DNA of 64,000 nt from Actinobacteria bacterium OK074 (GCA_001298575.1 LJCV01000274.1:52970-116969), one strand, 5' to 3'. Numbered from the stretch's first letter, positions 18,032 through 27,209 are shown. Notes: generated by a model from the letters alone, not told the origin. Numbers and translations are program-made.

Positions 18032-18946
18032 TCAGGCACCGAACTCGGCGAGCAGCTCGCGAGCGGCGTCGAGGTCGTCGGGGGTCTTCAGGGCCAGCGT
18101 CTTCACGCCGGGCAGCGCGCGCTTGGCGATCCCGGTCAGGGTGCCGCCCGGGCACACCTCGATCAGCGCGGTCGCGCCCAGCGCCTGGAAGGTCTCCATG
18201 CACAGGTCCCAGCGGACCGGGCTGGCGACCTGCCCGACCAGCCGGTCGAGCACCTCCCCGCCGTCGGCGACGGCCTTGCCGTCCTTGTTCGACACGTACG
18301 TGACCTTGGGGTCCGCGGGCTTCAGCGCACCGGCGGCCACCTTCAGGGTCTCCACCGCGGGGGCCATGTGGTGCGTGTGGAAGGCACCGGCGACCTTGAG
18401 CGCCACCACCCGGCGGACGCCCTCGGGCTTGTCCGCGGCGAGCGCCTCCAGCTGCTCCAGGGTGCCGGCGGCGACGATCTGGCCCGCGCCGTTCACGTTC
18501 GCCGGGGTCAGACCCAGCTTCTCCAGGTGCGCCAGCGTGGTCTCCGGGTCACCGCCGAGCAGCGCCGACATGCCGGTGGGCGTGACGGCGGCGGCCTCGG
18601 CCATGGCCAGACCGCGCTTGCGTACGAGGGTCAGGGCGGCCTCGTCGTCGAGGACACCCGCGTAGGCGGCCGCGGTGAACTCACCGACGCTGTGGCCCGC
18701 GACGACACCCGGGGCAACGTCGCCCAGCGCGGCGGCGGACAGGATCCCGGCCGCGACCAGCAGCGGCTGGGCCACCGCCGTGTCACGGATCGCGTCGGCG
18801 TCGGCCTCGGTGCCGTAGTGGGCGAGGTCGAGTCCGATGGCGTCCGACCAGGCGGCGATACGTTCGGCAGCGCCGGGGAGATCGAGCCAGGGGGTCAGGA
18901 AGCCGGGCGCCTGGGCGCCTTGACCGGGAGCGACGAGTACGAGCAC
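18032..18946 (-). CDS. fabD: Malonyl-CoA:ACP transacylase
   Basis: A 304-residue protein from the GTG at 18946, chosen because VLVLVAPGQGAQ is the family's standard opening and GAGAGAGTGTGAGA lies just upstream. The catalytic Ser86 is in VAGHSVGEF, and the catalytic His in AGAFHTHHM. It loads malonyl units on AcpP. It is the first gene of the fab operon, whose promoter lies in the 89-bp gap after fasR. That gap is where FasR acts in S. coelicolor, according to published work. Confidence 0.96.
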   Translation of the reverse strand: MLVLVAPGQGAQAPGFLTPWLDLPGAAERIAAWSDAIGLDLAHYGTEADADAIRDTAVAQPLLVAAGILSAAALGDVAPGVVAGHSVGEFTAAAYAGVLDDEAALTLVRKRGLAMAEAAAVTPTGMSALLGGDPETTLAHLEKLGLTPANVNGAGQIVAAGTLEQLEALAADKPEGVRRVVALKVAGAFHTHHMAPAVETLKVAAGALKPADPKVTYVSNKDGKAVADGGEVLDRLVGQVASPVRWDLCMETFQALGATALIEVCPGGTLTGIAKRALPGVKTLALKTPDDLDAARELLAEFGA

Positions 18947-18959
18947 TCTCACACTCTCT

Positions 18960-19043
18960 CTTGGGGACGGGCACGGCCGCCCGTGGGGACAGGGACGAAG
19001 AACCGGAAGGGGAATTGTGGGAGTCCGACAAAAAGCTAGCTTT
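18960..19043 (-). promoter_or_regulatory. fabD promoter region, presumed FasR target
   Basis: The 89 bp between fasR and fabD must hold the fab operon promoter. A perfect 12-bp palindrome AAAGCTAGCTTT (19032-19043) spans the fasR stop codon and is followed on the transcribed strand by TTTTTGTCGG. It could be part of the FasR site or a small fasR terminator. Which one cannot be decided here. Confidence 0.45.
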
Positions 19044-20253
19044 GGGGGTCTCCGTCGGACAGGCGCCCCAGGATCAGCGCGATCCGCAGTGTGAACGCAG
19101 AGCGTACATCCGAAGGCGACCAACCGGTGACGTCAGTCACACGTCGAAGCCGGTAGCGCACGGTATTGGGATGGACAAACAGCATCCGTGCCGCTCCTTC
19201 CAGACTGGACGCCTGTTCGAGGTAGACGGAGAGTGTCTCCAGAAGAGCCGAACCGGCCTCCTCCAGTGGTCTGTAGATCTCCTCCACCAACTGCTCCCGC
19301 GCACTCGGGTCGCCCGCAATCGCGCGCTCCGGAAGCAGATCGTCCGCCAGGACCGGGCGCGGGGCGTCCTGCCACGCCGAGCACGCCTTGAGCCCGGCCG
19401 CCGCGGCCTGCGCGGACCGGGTCGCGGCGAGCAGGTCGGGCACGATCGGACCGGCCACCACCGGACCCGCCGCATACGGCCCGATCAGGGACTTCGCGAC
19501 CTGCAACGGGTTGTCGTCGCCGCCCGCGATCACCACCAGCCGGGTGCCGAGCACCCCGGTGAGCACCTGGAGCTTGGCGTGCCGGGCGGCGCGCCGGATG
19601 GCCTCCACGGTCAGCTCGCTGTCGCCGTCCGGGGCGGTGCCGAGCACGACGCACACGTGGTCGGGCGAGTTCCAGCCGAGGGCGGCGGCCCGGGAGACGG
19701 CACCCTCGTCGGCCTCGCCGGAGAGCACCGCGTTCACGACCAGGGACTCCAGCCGGGCGTCCCAGGCACCCCGGGCCTCGGCGGCCTGGGCGTACACCTG
19801 GGCGGTGGCGAAGGCGATCTCGCGCGCGTAGACGAGCAGGGCCTCGCGCAGGATCCCCTCGTCGCCCGGAGCCGCCACTTCGTCAATGGCCGACTCCATG
19901 ACCTCGATGGTCGTACGGACCATCTCCACGGTCTGCCGCAGGGTGATCGCCCGGGTCAGCTCGCGGGGCGCGGTGCCGAAGACGTCGGTGGAGATGGCCT
20001 GCGGCGCGTCCGGCTTGCGGAACCACTCGGTGAAGGCGGCGATGCCCGCCTGGGCCACCAGACCGATCCAGGAACGGTTCTCCGGGGGCATCGCCCGGTA
20101 CCAGGGCAGCGTCTCGTCCATCCGCGCGATGGCGTGCGCGGCCAGCGAGCCGGACGACTTCTCCAGCCGCCGCAGGGTCGCCGAGTGCGGATGGGCACCG
20201 GTCGCGAGGTTCTTCGCCGCGTGTTCGGGGGAGCTGGCTTCGGGTTCGGGCAC
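19036..20253 (-). CDS. fasR: PucR-type transcriptional activator of fatty acid synthesis
   Basis: About 405 residues from the GTG at 20253 (VPEPEASSPEHAAKNL). A longer ORF to 20322 is possible but has no ribosome site. The N-terminal part (WYRAMPPENRSWIGLVAQAGIAAF) and the GGDEF-like central region are typical of the PucR family. The C-terminal helix-turn-helix is at about residues 340-400 (LSVYLEQASSLEGAARMLFVHPNTVRYRLRRVTDVTGW). Position and length match FasR of S. coelicolor, which directly activates fabDHPF, and it lies immediately upstream of fabD here. Confidence 0.92.
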   Translation of the reverse strand: MPEPEASSPEHAAKNLATGAHPHSATLRRLEKSSGSLAAHAIARMDETLPWYRAMPPENRSWIGLVAQAGIAAFTEWFRKPDAPQAISTDVFGTAPRELTRAITLRQTVEMVRTTIEVMESAIDEVAAPGDEGILREALLVYAREIAFATAQVYAQAAEARGAWDARLESLVVNAVLSGEADEGAVSRAAALGWNSPDHVCVVLGTAPDGDSELTVEAIRRAARHAKLQVLTGVLGTRLVVIAGGDDNPLQVAKSLIGPYAAGPVVAGPIVPDLLAATRSAQAAAAGLKACSAWQDAPRPVLADDLLPERAIAGDPSAREQLVEEIYRPLEEAGSALLETLSVYLEQASSLEGAARMLFVHPNTVRYRLRRVTDVTGWSPSDVRSAFTLRIALILGRLSDGDPQS

Positions 20254-20374
20254 GGGACAAGACTGCCTTATCGGGACGGGGGCGTGTGGGGGCGGGCCGG
20301 GGTGTTCGGCCACGGCGCTCATGTACGCGGTCTGCCGTGCGGGGGTCGCCGACAGGGCTACCGTGGTCGTCGTG

Positions 20375-21040
20375 ATGGATGTACGGCGCGCAGGCGAGCG
20401 CTATTCAGGGGGCGACCCGCGGGCCGGGATCGAGTCGTGGCACGCCTTCTCCTTCGGCCCGCACTACGACCCGGACAACCTCCGCTTCGGCGCGATGATC
20501 GCCTGCAACGAGGAACGCCTCGGCCCCGGCGCCGGGTTCGACGAACACCCGCACAGCCACACCGAGATCGTCACCTGGGTCGTCGAGGGCGAACTCACCC
20601 ACCGCGACTCGCTCGGCCGCGAGTCGGTGATCCGCCCCGGTGACGTCCAGCGGCTGAGCGCCGCCGGCGGCGTACGGCACGTCGAACGCAACGCGGGCAT
20701 CGCCCCGTTGACCTTCGTCCAGACCTGGCTGGCCCCCCTCGTCCCGGGCGGCACCCCGGCCTACGAGGTCGTCCACGGCATCGCCGACTCCACCCCCTAC
20801 GCCGTCCCGGAGGCCGCCGCGCTGCTGCACGTACGGCGGCTGGGGGCGGGTGAGCGGGCCGCGGTGCCCGACGCGGCGTACGTGTACGTGCACGTGGTGC
20901 GGGGCCAAGTACGGCTCGACGAGGCGGAGTTGGGGGCGGGGGACGCGGCGCGGATCGCTCCCGCGAAGGATGTGGAGGTGGTGGGGGTGAGCGCGGCGGA
21001 GGTGCTGGTGTGGGAGATGGCCGCGCCGCAACTGCCGTAA
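20375..21040 (+). CDS. Pirin family protein (bicupin)
   Basis: A 221-residue protein from the ATG at 20375; an overlapping GTG at 20372 is also possible. The first cupin has the pirin metal motif HPHSHTEIVTWVVEGELTHRDSLG, with His residues and a Glu for metal, followed by RPGDVQRLSAAGGVRHVERN. A second, weaker cupin fills the C-terminal half. Pirins are iron proteins. Some have quercetinase activity and some act with pyruvate dehydrogenase. It is divergent from fasR. Confidence 0.9.
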   Translation: MDVRRAGERYSGGDPRAGIESWHAFSFGPHYDPDNLRFGAMIACNEERLGPGAGFDEHPHSHTEIVTWVVEGELTHRDSLGRESVIRPGDVQRLSAAGGVRHVERNAGIAPLTFVQTWLAPLVPGGTPAYEVVHGIADSTPYAVPEAAALLHVRRLGAGERAAVPDAAYVYVHVVRGQVRLDEAELGAGDAARIAPAKDVEVVGVSAAEVLVWEMAAPQLP

Positions 21041-21106
21041 CTCTGCAACCGGTTCAGCCGCGTGGTGCCGCAATTGCCGTAGCCACCCTGTTTGTTCGGG
21101 AATGGT

Positions 21107-21940
21107 TCAGTCCCGCAGGGCCGCAACCACCGTGTCCGTGAACGGAGTCCACGTCTGCGCCGCCCACGGGCCGAACGTGCGGTCCGTCAACGCGACGCAG
21201 GCCGCGCCGAGTTCGGGGTCCACCCAGAGGAACGTGCCGGACTGGCCGAAGTGTCCGAACGTCCGGGGTGAGGACGAACTCCCGGTCCAGTGGGGCGACT
21301 TGGAGTCGCGGATCTCGAAGCCGAGGCCCCAGTCGTTGGGGTTCTGGTGGCCGTAGCCGGGGAGCACACCCTTCGTTCCGGGGTACTGCACCGTCATCGC
21401 CTCCGCGACCGTCCGCGGGTCCAGCAGCCGCGGTGCCTGCACCTCGGCGGCGAACCGCGCGAGGTCCGCGACGCTGGAGACGCCGTCCTTCGCGGGCGAA
21501 CCGTCCACCGACGTGGCCGTCATGCCCAGCGGCTCGAACACCGCCTGCCGGGCGTACTCCGGGAACGGGATGTCCGTCGCCTTCGCCACGTGGTCGCCCA
21601 GCACCTCGAACCCGGCGTTGGAGTACAGCCGCCGCTCGCCGGGCGCGGACGTCACCCGGTGCTCGTCGAACGCGAGCCCCGAGGTGTGTGCGAGCAGGTG
21701 CCGTACGGTCGACCCGGGCGGCCCGGCGGGCTCGTCGAACTCGATGGCACCCTCCTCGTACGCGACGAGCGCGGCGTACGCGGCCAGCGGCTTGGTCACC
21801 GAGGCGAGCGGGAACCGGTGTTCGACGGGCCCGTGCGCGGCGAGCACCGTCCCGTCCGCCCGGACGACGGCCGCCGCGGCGGTGGGAACCGGCCAGTTCT
21901 CGATCGCCGCGAGGCACTGCGTGAGGCTTTGCACAGACAT
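21107..21940 (-). CDS. Serine hydrolase of the beta-lactamase/DD-peptidase fold
   Basis: A 277-residue protein with the SxxK nucleophile S47-V-T-K50 in FPLASVTKPLAAY, YSN at 106-108 and a late HFGQSGTFLW that supplies the third motif as His-x-Gly. There is no signal peptide. It belongs to the esterase/class C-like group, and its substrate is unknown. It is only about 30% similar by eye to the other serine hydrolase at 3.9-5.0 kb. It is convergent with the pirin gene. Confidence 0.88.
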   Translation of the reverse strand: MSVQSLTQCLAAIENWPVPTAAAAVVRADGTVLAAHGPVEHRFPLASVTKPLAAYAALVAYEEGAIEFDEPAGPPGSTVRHLLAHTSGLAFDEHRVTSAPGERRLYSNAGFEVLGDHVAKATDIPFPEYARQAVFEPLGMTATSVDGSPAKDGVSSVADLARFAAEVQAPRLLDPRTVAEAMTVQYPGTKGVLPGYGHQNPNDWGLGFEIRDSKSPHWTGSSSSPRTFGHFGQSGTFLWVDPELGAACVALTDRTFGPWAAQTWTPFTDTVVAALRD

Positions 21941-21949
21941 GAGGCCAGC

Positions 21950-22435
21950 CTAGGTGGCCGCCAGGTCCAGCCGCATCGACGGGTCCGGCTTCCGCACGAA
22001 CCCCAGCGACGCGTACAACGGCTCCGCCTCGGCGGACGCGTTCAGGTCGACCTGGCAGGCACCCCGCTCGCGGAACCAGTCCAGCAGGCTCTCCATGCAG
22101 GCGCGGGCGTACCCCCGCCGGCGCGCGTCCGGGTCCGTGGCCACGCTGAACACGTGACCGACCCGGCCCCGCGGATTGCCCGCCCGCCCGATCCGGTACT
22201 CGACCGTGCCCGCCACCAGCGCCGCCAGCGCCCCCGGCCGCGACGGGTGATCGACGACGTACGCGACGAAGTCGCCGTCGCCGTCGGCCAGCCGGGCGCG
22301 TACGGTGGGCAGCGACTCGGCGTGCCACGCCGTGTCCCCCTCCGCGCCCTTCTCGAACATCGCGTCGATCATCACCTGCCGCAGCCGGAGCACCTCCGCC
22401 GCGTCCTTTGGCACCGCACGCCGCACAAGACTCAT
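21950..22435 (-). CDS. GNAT-family N-acetyltransferase
   Basis: A 161-residue protein, starting at the ATG at 22435. The acetyl-CoA motif is GHVFSVATDPDARRRGYARACMESLLDWF (about residues 95-125), with the RRRGYA pyrophosphate loop. The C-terminal NASAEAEPLYASLGF is the usual motif B. It transfers acetyl from acetyl-CoA to an unidentified amine. It sits 9 bp upstream of the serine hydrolase gene on the same strand, probably co-transcribed. Confidence 0.9.
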   Translation of the reverse strand: MSLVRRAVPKDAAEVLRLRQVMIDAMFEKGAEGDTAWHAESLPTVRARLADGDGDFVAYVVDHPSRPGALAALVAGTVEYRIGRAGNPRGRVGHVFSVATDPDARRRGYARACMESLLDWFRERGACQVDLNASAEAEPLYASLGFVRKPDPSMRLDLAAT

Positions 22436-22512
22436 GCCCCGGACGTTAGCCACAGCGACCGGGGAACGTCTCCGGATTTTCGGCGGATTGGCGTCCGTTT
22501 CTCATGAGTGGG

Positions 22513-22543
22513 TTGCTTCGAGTGCACTCCAACGTTTTAGCGT
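22513..22543 (+). promoter_or_regulatory. MerR-type promoter with 19-bp spacer and palindromic operator
   Basis: TTGCTT (22513-22518) and TAGCGT (22538-22543) are separated by 19 bp, the over-long spacer typical of MerR-activated promoters. The spacer is filled by the near-perfect palindrome TTCGAGTGCACTCCAA (22517-22532, one mismatch pair). Transcription would start at about 22550, one base before the ATG, so the mRNA is probably leaderless. Confidence 0.8.
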
Positions 22544-22550
22544 GGTGGTC

Positions 22551-23030
22551 ATGACGGTGATGGAGACCACGCCCGCTGGGCTCACCAGGATCGACACCTG
22601 CGCCGCACCGCCGCACCCGGCGAGGCGCCCGAACGGCCAGGACCACTACACCATCAGTGAGGTGGTCGCCTTCAGCGGCCTGACGGCGCACACCCTGCGC
22701 TGGTACGAGCGCATCGGTCTGATGTCGGACGTCGACCGTTCCCACACCGGCCAGCGTCGCTACAGCAACAAGGACCTCGACTGGCTCGCCTTCGTCGGCA
22801 AGCTCCGGCTGACCGGGATGCCGGTCGCCGACATGGTCCGCTACGCCGAACTGACCCGCGAGGGCGACCACACGTTCCCCGAACGCCACGCGCTCCTGGA
22901 GGCCACTCGCCGGGACGTGCTCGCCCGTATCACCGAACTGAACGACACACTCGCGGTGCTCGACCACAAACTCAAGTTCTACGCGGACGCCGGGACCGAC
23001 AAGGCCCTGGCCACGGAGGGGCAACGATGA
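22551..23030 (+). CDS. MerR-family regulator
   Basis: A 159-residue protein. The winged helix-turn-helix starts at about residue 37 (YTISEVVAFSGLTAHTLRWYERIGLMSDVDRSHTGQRRYSNKDLDWLAFVGKLR), the classic MerR pattern. A coiled-coil dimer helix follows (LLEATRRDVLARITELNDTLAVLDHKLKFY). No Cys metal-binding site is present, so a small-molecule or aldehyde signal is more likely than a metal. It overlaps the aldo/keto reductase start by ATGA, and the MerR-type promoter lies directly upstream. Confidence 0.92.
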   Translation: MTVMETTPAGLTRIDTCAAPPHPARRPNGQDHYTISEVVAFSGLTAHTLRWYERIGLMSDVDRSHTGQRRYSNKDLDWLAFVGKLRLTGMPVADMVRYAELTREGDHTFPERHALLEATRRDVLARITELNDTLAVLDHKLKFYADAGTDKALATEGQR

Positions 23031-24043
23031 CCGACAACAGGATCACGACCGTACGGCTCGGCAACGACGGACCGGAGGTCGGCGTCCAGGGTCTCGGCTG
23101 CATGGGCATGAGCTGGGCCTACGGCCCCTCGGACGGCGAACAGTCGCGCGCCGCCCTGGAACGCGCCCTGGAACTGGGCGTCACACTCTTCGACACGGCC
23201 GACGCGTACGGCGTCGGCGAGAACGAACGCTTCCTGTCCCCGTTCTTCAAGGCGCACCGCGACGAACTGGTCGTCGCCACCAAGTTCGGCATCGACTTCG
23301 CCCCGGGCAGGTCCTGGACGCGGGTCATCCGCAACGAAGCGCCGTACATCCGCCAGTGCGTCGAGGCGAGCCTGGCCCGCCTCGACATCGACGCCATCGA
23401 CGTCTACTACATGCACCGCCGCGACGAGAACGTGCCGATCGAGGAGACCGTCGGCACCATGGCGGAGCTGGTGCGCGAGGGCAAGGTCAAGCACCTGGGC
23501 CTGAGCGAGGTCACCGCCGGTGAACTGCGCGCCGCCCACGCCGTGCACCCCATCGCCGCCGTGCAGTCCGAGTGGTCGCTGTTCAGCCGCGACATCGAGA
23601 CCCACGTCGTCGGCGCGGCCAGTGAACTGGGCGTGGCCCTGGTCCCGTACTCGCCGCTGGGCCGCGGCTTCCTCACCGGCTCCTTCACCAACGCCGAGAC
23701 CGACCTCACCGACAGCGACTTCCGCCGCACCCAGCCCCGCTACACGGGCGAGAACGCCGCCGCCAACGCGGCCCTCCTCGAACCCATCCGCACCCTGGCC
23801 AAGACCCACGACGCCACCCCCGGCCAGATCGCCCTGGCCTGGGTCCAGCAACGGGCAACGGCCCACAACCTGACGGTCGTCCCCATCCCCGGCACCACCA
23901 AGCCCCACCGGGTCGAGGAGAACACGGCGGCAACGGCCATCGTCCTGACGGAGGAAGAACTGTCCCTGCTGGAGCCGATCGCGGGACAGGTGTCGGGCGA
24001 CCGCTACCCGGACATGGGGTTCACGTCGGCGGGCAGGGAGTAA
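23027..24043 (+). CDS. Aldo/keto reductase
   Basis: A 338-residue NADPH-dependent (alpha/beta)8 reductase. All four catalytic residues are present: Asp56 and Tyr61 (LFDTADAYG), Lys86 (VATKFG) and His130 (YYMHRRD). The C-terminal IPGTTKPHRVEEN is the NADPH 2'-phosphate site. It closely resembles AKR11/13-type enzymes that reduce aldehydes and quinones. The ATGA overlap with merR indicates translational coupling, and the pair is probably induced by its own substrate through MerR. Confidence 0.93.
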   Translation: MTDNRITTVRLGNDGPEVGVQGLGCMGMSWAYGPSDGEQSRAALERALELGVTLFDTADAYGVGENERFLSPFFKAHRDELVVATKFGIDFAPGRSWTRVIRNEAPYIRQCVEASLARLDIDAIDVYYMHRRDENVPIEETVGTMAELVREGKVKHLGLSEVTAGELRAAHAVHPIAAVQSEWSLFSRDIETHVVGAASELGVALVPYSPLGRGFLTGSFTNAETDLTDSDFRRTQPRYTGENAAANAALLEPIRTLAKTHDATPGQIALAWVQQRATAHNLTVVPIPGTTKPHRVEENTAATAIVLTEEELSLLEPIAGQVSGDRYPDMGFTSAGRE

Positions 24044-24070
24044 GAGCGCCTATCGGCTGAGGTCGGGCCC

Positions 24071-24165
24071 TGCGTTTTTAGGGGCGCGGGGCTCTGTCTG
24101 ATATGCGGCTGCCGCCGCGTGGGCGCGAGCAACCACGACGCGCCCGCAGCAGGCGAATCACCCCC
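24071..24165. repeat. GC-rich intergenic element, half copy 1 (convergent gene ends)
   Basis: This copy contains TTTTTAGGGGCGCGGGG and GCGAGCAACCACGACGCGCC, the right arm of the family also found at 29.3, 39.8, 45.7 and 55.9 kb. It lies between the stops of the aldo/keto reductase and the DUF4429 gene, which are convergent. It probably acts in termination. Confidence 0.7.
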
Positions 24166-24188
24166 GCCCCTACGGCGCCCCCCTACAG

Positions 24189-25067
24189 CTACAGCTCAGC
24201 CAAAAGCTCCGCCTTCTTCTTGGAGAACTCCTCATCCGTAACCAACCCCGCCGCATGCAACTCCCCAAGATGCCGAATCCGATCGGCAATATCGGCCGGA
24301 TCCCGCCGATGCACCCCCGCGGAGCCGCCCCCCGCGGCCACATGCACCCCCGGCCCCGCCGCCCGCGCGGCAAAAGCCACCGCGGCCGCGAACGGCAACG
24401 ACTCGTGCACCGGCCCATACCCGAGCCCGAACACCACAGCCCCCGGATCCTGATCCGCCTGCACCGGCTGAACCGGCGGAGCCTCCCGCCGCAGCAACCG
24501 CAAATACCCCTCGAACACCTCCGGCGACCGCCACTCCACCCCACTGAGCGCGCTCACCGGAAAACTCTGGTCCCCGGCCTTCCACTTCGCCGACGACGCC
24601 CCCGTCCAGGACCAGCGGAACGTGACGTTCTTGCCGTCGAACGCGGCCTTCCCGTCGTACGCCTTGAACTGGAGCGGCGCGGACGGCGGTTCGACGAGGT
24701 AGCGTTCGGCCGGCTCACCGGCCGGCCCGCCCGCGGCGAGGCGGGCGCCCAAGGTGTCGGCGTACTCCTCGGCGAGAGCGGCCCGCTCGGCGGGCAGGAC
24801 CAGCCGGTACGGGTCCGCCGTCTCCTTGAGCTGCCCCGCCGCCACGTCCATCAGCGGATCCGCGCCCGGTCGCGGCACGGCGTGCAGGATCACCGTCCCG
24901 CGCCGGCCCGGGGCCAGCGTCACCTCCGCGAGCGCTTCCACGGGGACCAGGCGCTCACCGAGCGCCTGGAACAGCCGCGGTGTGCGAATCCCCCGTTCGA
25001 AGCGGATGCGCACGGAGTCGGACTCGAACTCCCAGGCGGCATGAAATCCGGCCAGTACGTCACCCAT
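24189..25067 (-). CDS. DUF4429 protein with C-terminal SHOCT domain
   Basis: A 292-residue protein from the ATG at 25067; an ATG at 25076 is also in frame. It has two copies of a beta-rich DUF4429 unit, at about residues 5-100 and 130-225. The SHOCT motif is at the C-terminus (IADRIRHLGELHAAGLVTDEEFSKKKAELLAEL). SHOCT tails often mediate oligomerisation. Related Streptomyces proteins are small-ligand or membrane-lipid-binding candidates, but no function is established. Confidence 0.85.
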   Translation of the reverse strand: MGDVLAGFHAAWEFESDSVRIRFERGIRTPRLFQALGERLVPVEALAEVTLAPGRRGTVILHAVPRPGADPLMDVAAGQLKETADPYRLVLPAERAALAEEYADTLGARLAAGGPAGEPAERYLVEPPSAPLQFKAYDGKAAFDGKNVTFRWSWTGASSAKWKAGDQSFPVSALSGVEWRSPEVFEGYLRLLRREAPPVQPVQADQDPGAVVFGLGYGPVHESLPFAAAVAFAARAAGPGVHVAAGGGSAGVHRRDPADIADRIRHLGELHAAGLVTDEEFSKKKAELLAEL

Positions 25068-25154
25068 GCGGCTCATCGTATGCGGCACGCCTCCCTCCGT
25101 CGCCACCCCTGACCGACCGTGATTCCCGCACCCTCTACGCGCGTCCCGCGGTCG

Positions 25155-26372
25155 CTATGCCCGCGAGGCCCCCGCCGTGCCGGAAAACCCTGCCCGGCAG
25201 TCACCGTCGGTATGCGCGCACCGGACCGACGCATACGCGCCGACGCCGACCTCGGCGAAGTTGCGCAGACTGTCGGTGCCCGGCGTGAAGTAACCGGCGT
25301 GTCCCGCCGCGCCCTTCGCGGACATGACGCGCGAGCCGAAGGCGTCCGACACCGGGTCGGCGCCGTGGCCGAGCCCGCCGACCTCCACGTACGGCACGTC
25401 CTCGATCCAGTCGGCGGCGTCCCGCATGGCCCACACGCGGGCCCGGGTCCTCAGCCCGGCGGCGCTCTCCACGTTCATGCCGGGGCTGCCCGCGACCGCG
25501 ATGTCGGTGACCCGCGACGGCAGCGCGTGCGCGGCCACCCCGCACAGCACGGAGCCGTAGCTGTGGCAGACCAGGGCGACGGTGGAGCGGCCGGGCAGCG
25601 CGCGGACCAGCGCGTTCAGCCGTACCGCCCCGTCCTCCGCGCGCATCGCGGTGGCCGCGTCGATGCCGAGGCCGCTGGGCGCGGTGTAGTCGGCCCAGGC
25701 GATCACGGCCGTCCGGGTCGCGGGGCTCGCGGCGCGCTCGGCGGTGTACAGCGCCTGCGCCATGCCGGCCGTGGCCGAGTAGCGGTGGCTGGTCTTCTCG
25801 AAGCTGAGGATGTCGGTGTCGACGCCGGGTACGACGACGGAGACCCGCTCGGCGGTGTCCAGGTCGCCCTGGACCTCCGCGACCCGGCCGGTGCCGTCGG
25901 GGTCGAAGGCGAGGATCTGCCGGGCCGGGTCGGCAAGCGCGGCGAAGCGGTGCATGAGGCGGCCGGCCTGCTCCTGGCCGTCGGCGGAGAGCCTCGGGTC
26001 GTGGGTGCGCTCGCGTTCCACCGCCTCCCACCGGGTGAGGGCGATGCGGTTGGCCGCGTAGCGCACGGTCACGGACGCGCCGTTCATGTTGCCGACCGCG
26101 AGCGGGTAGCGGTGGGCGAGCCGGGTGCGCTGGGCGGCGGTGAGCGAGGCGAAGAACCGCGCGAGCCGCTGCGGGGAGGCGTCCGGGTCGGGCAGCTGGT
26201 GCCCGCCGATCCGGCCGTGCTCCCACTTCGAGAGCGATGCCTGGAGGGGGGTGTCCGCGCGGTGGCTGTGCATGGCGGTCCATCCGGTGGTCGCGAGCAT
26301 CACGAACACCACGCCCAGCGCGAGCAGCGCGCGCCAGACGTTCAACTGGGGAGAGGTGTCGAAGGAAGTCAC
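25155..26372 (-). CDS. Membrane-anchored alpha/beta hydrolase (DUF1023 type)
   Basis: A 405-residue protein with an N-terminal membrane anchor at about residues 13-33 (WRALLALGVVFVMLATTGW). The hydrolase domain has the nucleophile elbow VALVCHSYGSVLCG, preceded by VVVPGVDTDILSF and followed by GLGHGADPVSDAFGSRV, which supplies the late acid and His. DUF1023 hydrolases are common in actinobacteria, exported or membrane-linked, and of unknown substrate. Confidence 0.88.
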   Translation of the reverse strand: MTSFDTSPQLNVWRALLALGVVFVMLATTGWTAMHSHRADTPLQASLSKWEHGRIGGHQLPDPDASPQRLARFFASLTAAQRTRLAHRYPLAVGNMNGASVTVRYAANRIALTRWEAVERERTHDPRLSADGQEQAGRLMHRFAALADPARQILAFDPDGTGRVAEVQGDLDTAERVSVVVPGVDTDILSFEKTSHRYSATAGMAQALYTAERAASPATRTAVIAWADYTAPSGLGIDAATAMRAEDGAVRLNALVRALPGRSTVALVCHSYGSVLCGVAAHALPSRVTDIAVAGSPGMNVESAAGLRTRARVWAMRDAADWIEDVPYVEVGGLGHGADPVSDAFGSRVMSAKGAAGHAGYFTPGTDSLRNFAEVGVGAYASVRCAHTDGDCRAGFSGTAGASRA

Positions 26373-26519
26373 TGAAAGGACACACTAGGAGAACGAGAGG
26401 GTCTCGCGTTAATCAAGTGGTGCGGATCACGTTTCGGAATGCCCGACCGCGTCAACCCCTACGCAATTACCGCCATTTCGTTACATTACGTGCCCTTTGG
26501 GTGCACCTTCTGTGTGCGT

Positions 26520-27209
26520 TTATTCCGTTGCCGTACGCCAGTTCTGGGCCAACGCGGGCCGGACGGCGTCCAGATACGTCTGCGTCATCTCCCGTATCGA
26601 GGCCACGCTGAAGTCCGCGCCCAGGCCCCACATCCGGCCGGTGAGCCGCATCACCCCGCCGAAGAGGGCCACCGCGACCCGCGGCCGGGGATCGGCGTCG
26701 ACGTCGAGGCCCTCGCGTTCGGCGATCAGCACGGCCAGCTCCTCCTCCAACTCCGCGGAACGGCGCAGGTAGACGGCGAGCAGGGCGGGCGTCGACTCGA
26801 TCAACCGGTAAGCCTTCAGGTGGAGTTCGAGCGGGATGCGCTGCTCGACGGTCTCCCGCATGGTGTCCCAGCTCTCCAGCATCGCCTGCCGCAGAGCCTC
26901 CAACGGGGGCTCGTGCGGCGGACGTTGGCGCACCACGTCCAAGAAGTGCCGCTCGGCCAGGAGTTGGGTGAACAGGGCGGCGTCCTCCTTGCCCGCGAAG
27001 TAGCGGAAGAAGGTGCGCTGCGAGATCTCGACGGCCTCGGCGATCTCGTCGACGGTCGTGCGCTCGTACCCCTGGGTGGTGAACAGCTCCAGGGCGGCAC
27101 GCAGCAGCGCGTCCCGGGTGCGCTGCTTCTTCAGCTCGCGCAGCCCCGGTTTCGCCGGGTGCGGACCGGGGTCCAGGGTGGCGGCCCCCGGTCGCGGCAC
27201 GGTCTCCAT
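26520..27209 (-). CDS. TetR-family repressor of the adjacent DHA2 exporter
   Basis: A 229-residue protein, starting at the ATG at 27209 behind AGGAGAAGAGAG. The helix-turn-helix spans about residues 25-75 (RDALLRAALELFTTQGYERTTVDEIAEAVEISQRTFFRYFAGKEDAALF). It has the standard TetR ligand-binding C-terminal half. It is divergent from the transporter gene, and a perfect palindrome lies over the transporter promoter. This is the classic drug-efflux repressor arrangement. Confidence 0.92.
   Translation of the reverse strand: METVPRPGAATLDPGPHPAKPGLRELKKQRTRDALLRAALELFTTQGYERTTVDEIAEAVEISQRTFFRYFAGKEDAALFTQLLAERHFLDVVRQRPPHEPPLEALRQAMLESWDTMRETVEQRIPLELHLKAYRLIESTPALLAVYLRRSAELEEELAVLIAEREGLDVDADPRPRVAVALFGGVMRLTGRMWGLGADFSVASIREMTQTYLDAVRPALAQNWRTATE

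Noticed and set aside
19032..19043. AAAGCTAGCTTT as a proven FasR operator.
   Set aside because: It is only a short palindrome overlapping the fasR stop codon; the position fits but sequence alone cannot show FasR binding.
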